From NCBI RefSeq assembly GCF_014196295.1, contig NZ_JACIDK010000001.1:352785-416784 (forward strand): DNA of 64,000 bases, written 5' to 3'. This stretch comes from Phenylobacterium haematophilum. GTDB lineage: Bacteria; Pseudomonadota; Alphaproteobacteria; Caulobacterales; Caulobacteraceae. The notes beneath the pieces are model-generated. The model saw only the letters and a list, made by a program, of their open reading frames with translations, was not told where the DNA came from and ran no database searches. A program made the position numbers and the translations under genes. Below, piece after piece: positions 35,011-43,621 of the stretch (its first letter is position 1; each line of letters begins with the position of its first letter).

Positions 35011-36297
35011 ATGAATATCTCCGCCAAGATTCAAGCTGCCGACGCGGCCGCCGAAATCGCCGCCATGCCGCTCGAGCAGCTGAACCCCGCCAAGGTGTCG
35101 CGCTTCTACGACGACACCATCTGGCCGGTGTTCGAGCGCCTGCGCCGCGAAGACCCCGTACATTTCACTCCGGACAGCGAGTTCGGCCCCTATTGGTCGG
35201 TCACCAAGTGGAACGACATCATGGCGGTCGACACCGACCATGAGAGCTTCTCCTCGGCCGACGGCATCACCCTGATCAATCAGGTGGCGATGGCCGAACA
35301 GGAGCGCGTCATGGGACCGCGCCGCCGCGGCGGCGCCGGCTTCATCACCATGGACGAGCCCGAGCACACCCCGGCCCGCAAGGCGGTCAGCCCGACGCTG
35401 GCCCCCAGCAACCTGCACGCCATGGCCCCGCAGGTGCGCGAGCGGGCTGGTCAGATTCTCGACTCCCTTCCGATCGGCAAGGAGTTCGACTGGGTCGACC
35501 TGGTGTCCAAGGAGCTGACGGCCATGACCCTGGCCACGCTGTTCGACTTCCCCTTCGAGCAGCGCCGCAAGCTCACGTGGTGGTCGGACATGGTCACCAA
35601 CCAGCCCGGCCACGGCCCCGTGGAGAGCTGGGAGCAGAAGGGCGCGGCGATGATGGAATGCTTCGCCGCCTTCCAGGAACTGTGGAACGAGCGGGTCAAC
35701 GCCGAGCCGCGCGGCGATCTGATCTCGATGCTGGCCCACAACCCGGCCACCCGGGACATGCACATCGGCACCTTCCAGGGCAACGTCATCCTGCTGATCG
35801 TCGGCGGCAACGACACCACCCGCAACACCATCTCGGGCAGCGTCTACGCGTTGAACAAGAACCCCGAGCAATACGCCAAGCTGCGCGCCAACCACGACCT
35901 GGTTCTGCCGATGGTCTCCGAGACCATCCGCTGGCAGACCCCGCTTGCCCACATGGCCCGTGTCGCCACCCGCGACGTCGAGCTGGGCGGCAAGACCATC
36001 AAGAAGGGCGACCGCGTCGCCATGTGGTACATCTCGGGCAACCGCGACGAAGAGATGGTGGACCGGCCGAACGAGTACATCATCGACCGCGAGCGTCCGC
36101 GCCAGCACATGTCCTTCGGCTTCGGCGTCCACCGCTGCGTGGGCAATCGTGTCGCCGAGATGCAGCTGACCATCATCTGGGAAGAGATCCTCAAGCGCTT
36201 CCCGGAGATCAAGGTCGTTGGGGAGCCGACTCTGAACTGGTCGGCCTTCGTGCACGGGTTCGAGACCCTGCCGGTGGTCATTCCGTATCGGAACTAA
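35011..36297 (+). CDS. Cytochrome P450, CYP153-like (terminal alkane/fatty acid hydroxylase)
   Basis: The 428-residue soluble P450 has the oxygen-binding I-helix motif GGNDTTRNTIS, the K-helix ETIRWQTPL, and the heme loop FGFGVHRCVGNR with the thiolate Cys at about 376. FGPYWSVTKWNDIMAVDT near the N-terminus, RWQTPLAHMARVATRDVEL and MWYISGNRDE are features I associate with CYP153, which hydroxylates terminal carbons of alkanes and related chains. It needs ferredoxin and ferredoxin reductase partners, which are not adjacent. GGAAGGAAG precedes the ATG. The gene is led by the palindrome-controlled promoter and followed by two hairpins. Confidence 0.92.
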   Translation: MNISAKIQAADAAAEIAAMPLEQLNPAKVSRFYDDTIWPVFERLRREDPVHFTPDSEFGPYWSVTKWNDIMAVDTDHESFSSADGITLINQVAMAEQERVMGPRRRGGAGFITMDEPEHTPARKAVSPTLAPSNLHAMAPQVRERAGQILDSLPIGKEFDWVDLVSKELTAMTLATLFDFPFEQRRKLTWWSDMVTNQPGHGPVESWEQKGAAMMECFAAFQELWNERVNAEPRGDLISMLAHNPATRDMHIGTFQGNVILLIVGGNDTTRNTISGSVYALNKNPEQYAKLRANHDLVLPMVSETIRWQTPLAHMARVATRDVELGGKTIKKGDRVAMWYISGNRDEEMVDRPNEYIIDRERPRQHMSFGFGVHRCVGNRVAEMQLTIIWEEILKRFPEIKVVGEPTLNWSAFVHGFETLPVVIPYRN

Positions 36298-36315
36298 CCC
36301 GGAGACGGGGAGGGG

Positions 36316-36338
36316 CGCGCCGCCTTCGCGGCGGCGCG
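36316..36338 (+). terminator. GC hairpin after the CYP153 gene
   Basis: CGCGCCGCC (36316-36324) pairs with GGCGGCGCG (36330-36338) around TTCGC, 18 nt after the stop. No T-run follows; the next hairpin has one. Confidence 0.6.
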
Positions 36339-36349
36339 GGGAGGCGGGT

Positions 36350-36381
36350 GCCGAGCGTCTGGAGCGCTCGGCCCCTTTTTT
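36350..36381 (+). terminator. Intrinsic terminator after the CYP153 gene
   Basis: GCCGAGCG (36350-36357) pairs with CGCTCGGC (36365-36372) around TCTGGAG and is followed by CCC and six T residues. Confidence 0.9.
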
Positions 36382-36661
36382 ATGTGCGCCCTTCGGCGCG
36401 CGCGGGGCATGTCCGTGCCTTCTGTGGCCAAATGCCGGCATGTTGTTTCAATGGTTACATTTGAAACTTATCGGTATCGACCAAGAAAAAGTTGATCTTC
36501 CGGCAACAGTGCGCCGGTTCCGTCACTCCCGAGTCGACTAGATCGCTTGGCGAGTCGGGAACTTGTCTGTAGCTCCGCTGTCGCGGCGCCGTGAGCTCCG
36601 CCATCGCGAGCTTTCCGCTCGCGCAAGACAGTAATACGAGCGCCGCTCTCCGGGAGTAAAA
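36382..36661. other. Leader and promoter region of the M20-like gene
   Basis: This 280-bp stretch is locally A/T-richer (36438-36495). It contains no credible gene: the short frames in it lack ribosome binding sites. A GGGAG ribosome binding site ends it at 36651-36655. I see no matched -35/-10 pair. Confidence 0.5.
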
Positions 36662-38200
36662 ATGTCCGACCAGTTCGACCTTCCTTCGACCGACCGTCGC
36701 AGTTTGATGGCCGGGGCCGCTGCTGCTGCGGCCGGCGCCTTCCTCGCGCCCGGCCTGGCCGTCGCCGCGAGCGCCGACCTCGCCGTGATCCGCAAGGCCG
36801 CCGAGGCCGACAAGGCCGACGCCATCAAGCGCCTGCAGGAATGGATCGCGCTGCCGACCGTCGCCGCCGAGGGGATGAACGTCGTGGAGGGCCCGGCCTA
36901 CATGGCCAAGATCGCCAAGGAGGCGGGCTTCCAGACCGCCGAGATCATCCCGACCGACGGCGTCTCGGGCGTGTTCGCGACCCTCGACGTCGGCGCCCCG
37001 CGCTGGATCGGGGTCTACTTCATGTACGACGTGAAGCAGTACGACCCGAAGGAATGGTCGAGCCCGCCGCTCGAGGGCCGACTGGTCGAAAAGGCGCCGT
37101 TCGGGACGGTGATGATGGGCCGCGGCGCGACCAACTCGAAGGGCGGCCAGATCGCGCTGCTCAACGCCCTGCGCGCGATGCGCGCGGCCGGCAAGAAGCC
37201 GCCGGTCAACATCGCCCTGATCTGCGAAGGCGAGGAGGAGATCGCCTCTCCGCACTTCCGTCAGATCGCCACCCACCCGAAGGTCCTGCCGGTCCTGCAG
37301 AAGTGCGAGGGCATCTATGTGCCTGGTCCCTCGCAGGATCGCACCACCGGGGAGGTCTCCTTCACCCTCGGCGCCAAGGGCCCGGTCGAGCTGCAACTCA
37401 TCGTCGACGGCTCCAAGACCGGCATCGGTCCGAAGACCGACATCCACTCGTCCGAGAAGGCCCGCATCGACAGCCCGATCTGGCGTCTGGTCCAGGCCCT
37501 GGCCACGCTGACCAGCCCGGACGGCAACACCCCGACGCTCGACGGCTTCATGGACAAGGTCCGGCCGCTGTCGGCGCGCGAAAAGGAGCTGATCGCCCAG
37601 CTCGCCCAGAAGACCAACGAGGCCGCTCTCAAGCAGGCCTATGGCAACAAGGCCTGGATCGACAACCTCAGCTACGAGAAGTCGATCGAGCGCCTGCTCT
37701 CGCAGCCGACCATCAACCTGCAAGGGCTGGTCGGCGGCTACACCGGCCCGGGCGGCAAGAGCATCCTGCCGAGCCGCGCCGAGGCCAAGCTCGAGATTCG
37801 CATGGTCCCGAACCAGACCTACGACGACACCGTCCGCCAGCTGCGCGAACACCTCGACAAGCGCGGCTTCCAGGACGTCCAGATCAACGTCTCGGGCGGA
37901 TATGACCCCACCGAGACCGCCGAGGACGCCCGCGTCGTCCAGGCTGCGCTCGGCGCCTACAAGAAGATGGGCATCCCGGTGACGCTCTCGCCGCGCAGCG
38001 CCGGCTCCTGGCCGGGCTCGCTGTTCACCCAGCCGCCGGTGGCCAAGCCCGCGATCCATTTCGGCGTCGGCTTCGGCTCGGGCGCGCACGCGCCGGACGA
38101 GTTCATCGTCATCGACTCCGCCAATCCGAAGGTGGCCGGCTATGTCGACGCCACCATGGCCCAGGCGCAGTTCCTCTACGCCCTGGCGGAAATGAAGTAG
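36662..38200 (+). CDS. M20-family metallopeptidase-like protein with altered metal ligands, Tat-exported
   Basis: The 512-residue protein starts with a twin-arginine-like signal (TDRRSLMAGAAAAAAGAFLA, ending AVAA). The body follows the M20/M25/M40 carboxypeptidase plan with a central dimerisation domain. The first metal motif, normally GHxDV, reads YFMYDV, with Met121 in place of His and Asp123 kept. The bridging-ligand motif RGASDxKG reads RGATNSKG, with Asn158. CEGEEEI keeps the catalytic and metal glutamates, and HAPDEF the C-terminal histidine. Hydrolysis is therefore uncertain. A TonB-dependent receptor gene follows after 113 bp, so a role in handling an imported compound is plausible. 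Confidence 0.85.
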   Translation: MSDQFDLPSTDRRSLMAGAAAAAAGAFLAPGLAVAASADLAVIRKAAEADKADAIKRLQEWIALPTVAAEGMNVVEGPAYMAKIAKEAGFQTAEIIPTDGVSGVFATLDVGAPRWIGVYFMYDVKQYDPKEWSSPPLEGRLVEKAPFGTVMMGRGATNSKGGQIALLNALRAMRAAGKKPPVNIALICEGEEEIASPHFRQIATHPKVLPVLQKCEGIYVPGPSQDRTTGEVSFTLGAKGPVELQLIVDGSKTGIGPKTDIHSSEKARIDSPIWRLVQALATLTSPDGNTPTLDGFMDKVRPLSAREKELIAQLAQKTNEAALKQAYGNKAWIDNLSYEKSIERLLSQPTINLQGLVGGYTGPGGKSILPSRAEAKLEIRMVPNQTYDDTVRQLREHLDKRGFQDVQINVSGGYDPTETAEDARVVQAALGAYKKMGIPVTLSPRSAGSWPGSLFTQPPVAKPAIHFGVGFGSGAHAPDEFIVIDSANPKVAGYVDATMAQAQFLYALAEMK

Positions 38201-38258
38201 CCGAGGCCGCTCTCCTGGCGAGGGCGGCCCTCACGACAAGCAAGCGTTTTTGACGATC

Positions 38259-38285
38259 GCCGCCGAGCCCGCTGGGCCCGGCGGC
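38259..38285 (+). promoter_or_regulatory. Hairpin in the TonB-receptor leader
   Basis: GCCGCCGAGCCC (38259-38270) pairs with GGGCCCGGCGGC (38274-38285), 11 of 12 pairs, around GCT. It ends 28 nt before the ATG at 38314 and has no T-run. It could be an mRNA processing or attenuation structure within an M20-receptor transcript. Confidence 0.4.
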
Positions 38286-38313
38286 ACGACACTTGGGGGA
38301 AGTTCACACAGTC

Positions 38314-40605
38314 ATGTCAGTCCAACGTTCCAGCGGCCTTGGCCGCTCTTTCCGCGGCGCCCTGCTTGGCGCCTCGGCGACCGTCGCCGTGGCCAGCCCG
38401 GCCCTGGCCCAGTCCACCCAGCCGCCTGCGGTCGAGGAAGTGGTCGTCACCGCGCTGAAGCGCGCGACCAACCTGCAGGATACGCCGATCTCGATCTCGG
38501 CGGTGACCTCGGAAACCATCGCCAATTCGGGCGTGCAGTCGATCGCCGACCTGGGCGCGACGGTTCCCGGCCTGACCTTCGTCAACAGCGGCCCGTCGTT
38601 CAGCCGCGTCGTGATCCGCGGCATCAACGCCGCCGGCGAGCCGACGGTGGGCGTCTACTATGACGAAACCCCGGTCACCGGTTCGATCGGCGCGGGCAAC
38701 AACGCCGGCGGCTCGACCCCGGAGCTGCGCCTCTTCGACGTCGAACGGGTCGAAGTGCTGCGCGGCCCGCAAGGCACGCTCTACGGCTCCGGCTCGATGG
38801 GCGGCACCCTGCGCACCATCTACAAGAAGCCGAGCTACGTCTTCGAAACCGCCCTCGACGGTTCGCTCTCGAAGACCGAGGGCGCCGGCGACTGGAACTA
38901 CGAGGCCCAGGGGATGGTCAACATCCCGCTGGCCCAGGACAAGGCCGCCCTGCGTGTCGTCGGCTTCTACCGCGAGGCCGCCGGTTACATCGACAACACC
39001 TACCTCAATGACAGCGACGTCAATGAGATGGAGACCTGGGGCGGCCGCGCGCTTCTGCGCCTGGAGCCGACCGAGAATCTGACCATCGACCTGGCCGCCT
39101 ACATCAACCGCACCGAGGCCGAGGCCCCGAGCTGGTTCCCGGCCGTCGGCGAGTACAAGTCTGACGCCCGCACCCAGCTGCCGCAGACCGACGACCTCGA
39201 CCTTTACAGCGCCACCGCCAACCTCGACCTCGGTCCGGTGACGGCCGTGGGTTCGGTCGCTTACATGCGCCGCGAGCTGATGAGCACCCAGGACGTGACC
39301 CAGTTCATGCAGGGCTTCCGCACCCCGGCCCGCTGCCAGGCGCTCTACAACCGCGGCGCGGCCTGCAGCACCGGTCAGCTCTCGGCCTACTATGCTTATG
39401 TGGACAGCCAGTACCCGTCGGTGCTGAAGCCGCAGCAGAAGATGGACACCTATACGGCCGAGCTGCGCTTCACCTCGAACTACGAGAGCGCGCTGCAGTG
39501 GACCGCGGGCGGCTTCTTCTCGGACCGCAAGACCGTGGTCTGGAACCCGCAAGTCGGCGTCGATCCGCGCAACGGCGCGCTCTACGAGCCTGAGGTCGTC
39601 CTGACCGGCCGCATCATCGACGACACCCTGAAGCAGTATGCGGTGTTCGGCGAACTGTCCTTCGACGTAAACGAGCAGCTCAACCTCACCGCCGGCGCCC
39701 GCTACTTCAAGTACACCAAGGACATCATCGGCGAGACGCTGGTCCCGTCGATCCTGGTCGGCGCTGTCGTCACGCCGCCGACGACCGTGCAGTCGGAGGA
39801 AACCGGCTGGGTCTACCGCTTCAACGGTTCCTACAAGATCACCTCGGACGTCATGCTCTATGCGGAAGCCTCGCAAGGCTACCGTCCGGGCGGCGCCAAC
39901 CAGGTGCTGGGCCTGCCGGGCAACCTGACCCCGTACGCCTCGGACCAGCTGTGGAACTATGAAGTCGGCGTGAAGTCGGCCTTCTGGGATCGCCGCGCGA
40001 CCCTTAACGCCGACGTCTTCCAGATCGACTGGAGCGACATGCAGGTTCGGATCCTGACCCCGAACGGCGCCTTCAGCTACATCGGCAACGCCGGCAAGGC
40101 GCGTATCCGCGGTCTGGAAGTCGAAGGCGCGGTCAACCCGATCTCGGGCCTGTCGATCACGGGCAACTTCTCGGTCATGGAAGCCGAGCTGACCGAGGAT
40201 CAGCCGGGCGGCGGGACGACCATCCCGAACGCCGGACTGAAGGGCGACCGCATCCCTTACGTGCCGAAGTTCCAGGGCGCGATCTCGGCCCAGTACGTCT
40301 GGCCGCTGACCGAGGGCCTCAACGGCTTCGCGCGCGTCGACTACAACCACATGGGCAGCTCCTACAACGAACTGCGCACCAGCTACGTCTATGCCCGCAA
40401 GATCGACGCCTATGACCTGGTCAACACCCGGGTCGGCGTCGAATCCGACGGCGGCGGCTGGGGCGCGTACCTCTTCGTGACCAACCTGTTCGACGAAGCG
40501 GCGATCTTCTCGAAGAGCGTCGGCGCCACCTCGGCGGGCCGCACTTCGGTGTTCTCGGCTCCGCCGCGGACCATCGGCGTCAACCTGCGCAAGACGTTCC
40601 AGTAA
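38314..40605 (+). CDS. TonB-dependent outer membrane receptor
   Basis: The 763-residue protein has a signal peptide (to ALAQS, about 34), a TonB box-like VEEVVVTALKR and a plug domain (DTPISISAVTSETI, VEVLRGPQGTLYGSGSMGGT, about 50-180). A beta-barrel follows, with the C-terminal strand ending VNLRKTF. FRPG-type text (SQGYRPGGANQ) and the Val/Phe-ended last strand are family features. The substrate is not predictable; receptors of this IroN/FyuA-like sort in Caulobacterales often take up organic compounds as well as siderophores. It probably works with the M20-like protein upstream. ATG at 38314 is used; a TTG at 38293 is in frame. Confidence 0.95.
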   Translation: MSVQRSSGLGRSFRGALLGASATVAVASPALAQSTQPPAVEEVVVTALKRATNLQDTPISISAVTSETIANSGVQSIADLGATVPGLTFVNSGPSFSRVVIRGINAAGEPTVGVYYDETPVTGSIGAGNNAGGSTPELRLFDVERVEVLRGPQGTLYGSGSMGGTLRTIYKKPSYVFETALDGSLSKTEGAGDWNYEAQGMVNIPLAQDKAALRVVGFYREAAGYIDNTYLNDSDVNEMETWGGRALLRLEPTENLTIDLAAYINRTEAEAPSWFPAVGEYKSDARTQLPQTDDLDLYSATANLDLGPVTAVGSVAYMRRELMSTQDVTQFMQGFRTPARCQALYNRGAACSTGQLSAYYAYVDSQYPSVLKPQQKMDTYTAELRFTSNYESALQWTAGGFFSDRKTVVWNPQVGVDPRNGALYEPEVVLTGRIIDDTLKQYAVFGELSFDVNEQLNLTAGARYFKYTKDIIGETLVPSILVGAVVTPPTTVQSEETGWVYRFNGSYKITSDVMLYAEASQGYRPGGANQVLGLPGNLTPYASDQLWNYEVGVKSAFWDRRATLNADVFQIDWSDMQVRILTPNGAFSYIGNAGKARIRGLEVEGAVNPISGLSITGNFSVMEAELTEDQPGGGTTIPNAGLKGDRIPYVPKFQGAISAQYVWPLTEGLNGFARVDYNHMGSSYNELRTSYVYARKIDAYDLVNTRVGVESDGGGWGAYLFVTNLFDEAAIFSKSVGATSAGRTSVFSAPPRTIGVNLRKTFQ

Positions 40606-40622
40606 CGCCTCGCCTGCACAGG

Positions 40623-40653
40623 CCGAAGCCGGGCGCGCCGCGTCCGGCTTCGG
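40623..40653 (+). terminator. Terminator-like hairpin after the TonB-receptor gene
   Basis: CCGAAGCCGG (40623-40632) and CCGGCTTCGG (40644-40653) pair perfectly around an 11-nt loop, 17 nt after the stop codon. The following ACGAATTGT is weakly T-rich only. Confidence 0.55.
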
Positions 40654-40733
40654 ACGAATTGTCGCCGGACATGGAACCAGCGCAGCGGTAGTCCGTAGGA
40701 AGAGGACGCCGACAGCGCGGTCCGAGGCGGGAT

Positions 40734-41723
40734 GTGAACGACGGCACGGCCAATGACGACGGCATCGAGGGCCGCTATCGCGCGGTCTTCGACAACATGT
40801 CCGAGGGTTTTGTCGTCTGCGAAGCCATTCTCGGACCCGACGGCCGGCTGATCGACTACTGGATCCGCGAGGCCAATCCCGTTTTCTGCAGCCGCGTGGC
40901 GGGCGCGGCCGACATCATCGGCCGGCGCCAGCTGGAGGTGCGCCCCGACACCGATCCGCGCTGGATCGCCGCCTGCGGCCGGGCGTTCGCGGGCAAGCCT
41001 GTCCGGTTCGAGTTCGCCGATGTGGCGGGCGGCCGCTGGTACGACGTCAACATGATGCGGTTGTCGGACACCCAGTTCGGACAGCTTTTCATCGACGTCA
41101 CCGCGCGACGCCGGGCGGCCGATCGCCAGTCCGAGCTATTCGTCGACCTGAACCACCGCGTGAAGAACAACCTCGCCATCGTCGCGTCGCTGCTGATGCT
41201 TCAGGGCCGGAGCGCGGGGCCCGAGGTCGCCAACGCCCTGGCCAAGGCCGCGGACCGGATCGGTTCGATCAGCGACCTCCACACGATGCTCTACCAGCAG
41301 GACGCGCACGAAGCTGTCCAGCTGCAACCCTATCTCTGCAGCCTGGTCGAACGCCTGTCGTCCAGTCTGCTCGACGGCGATCGTATCGCGATCGATGTCG
41401 CCTGCGACCCCGTGGACGTGAGCGCCGAACAGGCCGTCAGCATCGGCCTCATCGTCAACGAGCTCGTCACCAACTCGGTCAAGCACGCCTTCAAGGACGG
41501 CCGGCGGGGCAGGGTGAAGGTCACCGGACGCAATGACCCCGCTGGCTATCTCCTTCGGATCGAGGATGACGGTTCCGGCATCGACGGCGTGGCGGAGGAA
41601 GGCCTGGGCATGCGTCTGATCAAGTCGCTGGCGTCCGGCCTGGGAGACGTAAGTTGGTCCGCTGGGAGCGGCGGCGCGGCCGTCGAGCTGCGGTTCCGCG
41701 AACTCGCCGCCAAGTCGGTGTGA
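40734..41723 (+). CDS. PAS-HisKA_2 (HWE-type) sensor histidine kinase
   Basis: The 329-residue cytoplasmic kinase has one N-terminal PAS domain (YRAVFDNMSEGFVVCEAIL to FGQLFIDVTARRRA, about 13-125). A HisKA_2 dimerisation region follows with the phospho-acceptor in LNHRVKNNLAIVASLL, then an ATPase with NELVTNSVKHAF and EDDGSGIDG. There is no transmembrane helix and no receiver domain. Kinases of this class in alphaproteobacteria often act in general stress or light signalling. No response regulator gene is adjacent, so it is an orphan here. The start is GTG at 40734 after GAGGCGGG. Confidence 0.92.
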   Translation: MNDGTANDDGIEGRYRAVFDNMSEGFVVCEAILGPDGRLIDYWIREANPVFCSRVAGAADIIGRRQLEVRPDTDPRWIAACGRAFAGKPVRFEFADVAGGRWYDVNMMRLSDTQFGQLFIDVTARRRAADRQSELFVDLNHRVKNNLAIVASLLMLQGRSAGPEVANALAKAADRIGSISDLHTMLYQQDAHEAVQLQPYLCSLVERLSSSLLDGDRIAIDVACDPVDVSAEQAVSIGLIVNELVTNSVKHAFKDGRRGRVKVTGRNDPAGYLLRIEDDGSGIDGVAEEGLGMRLIKSLASGLGDVSWSAGSGGAAVELRFRELAAKSV

Positions 41724-41810
41724 GATTTTCGAACAAGCCTGGACGGTCTGGTCGCTTGCCTCAAATCGTCGCCGGTCGCATGTCGGCGGGCGTTGCAGGT
41801 CAAGGACGCC

Positions 41811-42641
41811 ATGCTCAGTTTCTCCGAACGCTTCACCGCTCTCGCCTCGGCGCGCTCGCCCCTGTGCCTGGGGCTTGATCCGTCGGCCGAAGTCTTCGCC
41901 CATTGGGGGCTCGCAAGCGACGCCGCCGGCCTGCAGCGCTTCTGCGGAACGGTCCTCGACGCGGTGGGTGACAGCCTAGCGGTGGTCAAACCCCAAGCCG
42001 CCTTCTTCGAGCGGTTCGGCCCTGCGGGTATGACCCAGCTCGCGCAGGCCGCCGCCCAGTTGCGTTCTCGGAACGTGCTCAGTCTCATCGACGCCAAGCG
42101 CGGCGACGTCGGCGGCACCATGCAGGGTTACGCCAGCGCTATGCTGGGACCCGACAGCGGCTTCGGCGGCGATGCGGCGACCGTGACCGCCTATCTCGGC
42201 TTTGAGGCGCTTCAGCCGATGTTCGACCGCGCCGCAGCGACCGGAACGGCGGTGTTCGTCGTGGTCCACTCGTCAAACCCCGAAGGGCGCGCCTTGCAGT
42301 CGGCGCGGATGGCGGACGGCCGGACCGTCTCGCAGGCCCTGGCGGACGCCGCGACGGCGCAGAACGCCGCGACCCCCGGCCTTGTCGGCGCGGTGATCGG
42401 GGCGACCGTTTCGCAGCATGATGCGGCCATCGTCGAGCGGTTGCCCGGGGCCCTGATCTTGGCCCCCGGCGTCGGCGCGCAGGGTGTGGATCTGGCGACG
42501 GTCGGGTCGAGGTTCGCACATGCGCAAGGCAGGGTGATCCCATCGGTGTCCCGCGACATCCTTCGCCACGGGCCCGGAGTCGCCGACCTGCGCGCCGCGA
42601 TCGACCGCTGCCGCGACCAGGCCTGGGCGGCGTTGGGCTAG
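41811..42641 (+). CDS. pyrF: Orotidine 5'-phosphate decarboxylase (type 2)
   Basis: The 276-residue enzyme makes UMP from OMP, the last step of pyrimidine synthesis. PLCLGLDPS, VVKPQAAFFERFGPAG and the catalytic DAKRGDVGGTMQGYA (the DAKRGD signature) identify the longer subfamily-2 form. LAPGVGAQGVD and SVSRDI bind the phosphate. The ATG at 41811 gives the usual N-terminus (LSFSERFTALA); an ATG at 41793 adds six residues. It follows the sensor kinase gene by 87 bp. Confidence 0.94.
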   Translation: MLSFSERFTALASARSPLCLGLDPSAEVFAHWGLASDAAGLQRFCGTVLDAVGDSLAVVKPQAAFFERFGPAGMTQLAQAAAQLRSRNVLSLIDAKRGDVGGTMQGYASAMLGPDSGFGGDAATVTAYLGFEALQPMFDRAAATGTAVFVVVHSSNPEGRALQSARMADGRTVSQALADAATAQNAATPGLVGAVIGATVSQHDAAIVERLPGALILAPGVGAQGVDLATVGSRFAHAQGRVIPSVSRDILRHGPGVADLRAAIDRCRDQAWAALG

Positions 42642-42695
42642 GAGGCCCACCGTCCGGCGGGAGGGCCTGCGCGCGGCTTCAGGCTTTCGGCGCTC

Positions 42696-43040
42696 TCACT
42701 TGACGATCGTGGCCATCTGTTCGCTGGCCTGCTTCAGGCAAAGGTTCGCCTGAGCGTTCTTCTCTTCCGTGCTCAGCTTGTTGACCGCGCTGTCGACCTC
42801 CTGCCTGGTGGCCCTGGGCTGGAGCTGACTGGCGCGGCCCATATAGAAGCCGAAGGCCATCGACAGGGCGGCGACCGCGCGCGGCTCGGCAGGTTGCGCG
42901 GCCGAGGCTCCGGCGAGACCCGCGCCGATCAGTCCGATGCAGGTCAATTCGCTCTCACGGCTGCCGGCGACCGGTGCGGAAAGGGCGTGCGTCGACACCA
43001 GCCAGAGTGCTGTCGCCGTCGTCCAGGCTGCGAGTTTCAT
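42696..43040 (-). CDS. Small secreted protein of unknown function
   Basis: The 114-residue protein has a signal peptide (MKLAAWTTATALWLVSTHALS). The mature part is helical, with two cysteines (LTCIGLIGAGLAGA, NLCLKQ) that may pair, and RATRQEVDSAVNKLSTEEKN. I do not recognise a family. It lies alone between pyrF (convergent) and the cupin gene (same strand, 35 bp upstream), so it may be cotranscribed with the latter. Confidence 0.65.
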   Translation of the reverse strand: MKLAAWTTATALWLVSTHALSAPVAGSRESELTCIGLIGAGLAGASAAQPAEPRAVAALSMAFGFYMGRASQLQPRATRQEVDSAVNKLSTEEKNAQANLCLKQASEQMATIVK

Positions 43041-43075
43041 GGCGTCCTCCGCAAGTTGAACGCCTCAAAACGGAA

Positions 43076-43531
43076 TCAGGCGTCCAGATTTGCGGGCACG
43101 TCCACGGTCAGCCCATAGGGCCGGCCGAGTTCGATGAGCTTCCCGATATCCGGCGCCGTCGGCGACACCTCCCGGTCGAAGTCCTCGAACATGTGCGAGG
43201 CCCCTTCGCGCGAGGTCAGCGAGACCATCTCGCCGCCCCCCTTGCCGAACCGGAACCAGTGGGTTGTGCCGGCCGGCAGGTGGACGAAGGTGCCGGCGTG
43301 GGCGAGCAGTTCCTCATCGCCGATGCCGAACGCGATCTCGCCGGCGACGACATAAAACGCCTCGTCCCAGGGATGGCTGTGCGGCGGCGGGCCGCTGCCC
43401 TCGGGCCCGATCTGGTGAAAGACCTCGTAGCTGCCGGTGCGCTGGCCCGGCGCGAGGACCGTGATCTGTTCGCCCACCACGTTCAGAGGGCGCACTCCGT
43501 CCGACAGCTTGACGACGATTGGCTCGGCCAT
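43076..43531 (-). CDS. Cupin-domain protein
   Basis: The 151-residue single-domain cupin has the first metal motif as GPPPHSHPWDEAFYVVAGEI (H, H, E) and the second as HLPAGTTHWFRFG. It binds a divalent metal in the usual double-stranded beta-helix. Substrate and role are unknown; single cupins act as isomerases, dioxygenases or sensors. It is divergent from the GNAT gene across 90 bp and upstream of the small secreted protein gene. Confidence 0.87.
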   Translation of the reverse strand: MAEPIVVKLSDGVRPLNVVGEQITVLAPGQRTGSYEVFHQIGPEGSGPPPHSHPWDEAFYVVAGEIAFGIGDEELLAHAGTFVHLPAGTTHWFRFGKGGGEMVSLTSREGASHMFEDFDREVSPTAPDIGKLIELGRPYGLTVDVPANLDA

Positions 43532-43621
43532 GACGGCGCGCTCCTCCTGTGCGCCTTTACGATAACATCGTTATTAATTCCCCGCCATGACGTCGGCGAT
43601 GCACGGGGCTATTCAGGCGCG

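Noticed and set aside
34902..35243. Frame from a promoter-proximal ATG before the CYP153 start
   Set aside because: It runs out of frame through the P450 N-terminus and lacks a ribosome binding site; the P450 ATG at 35011 has one.
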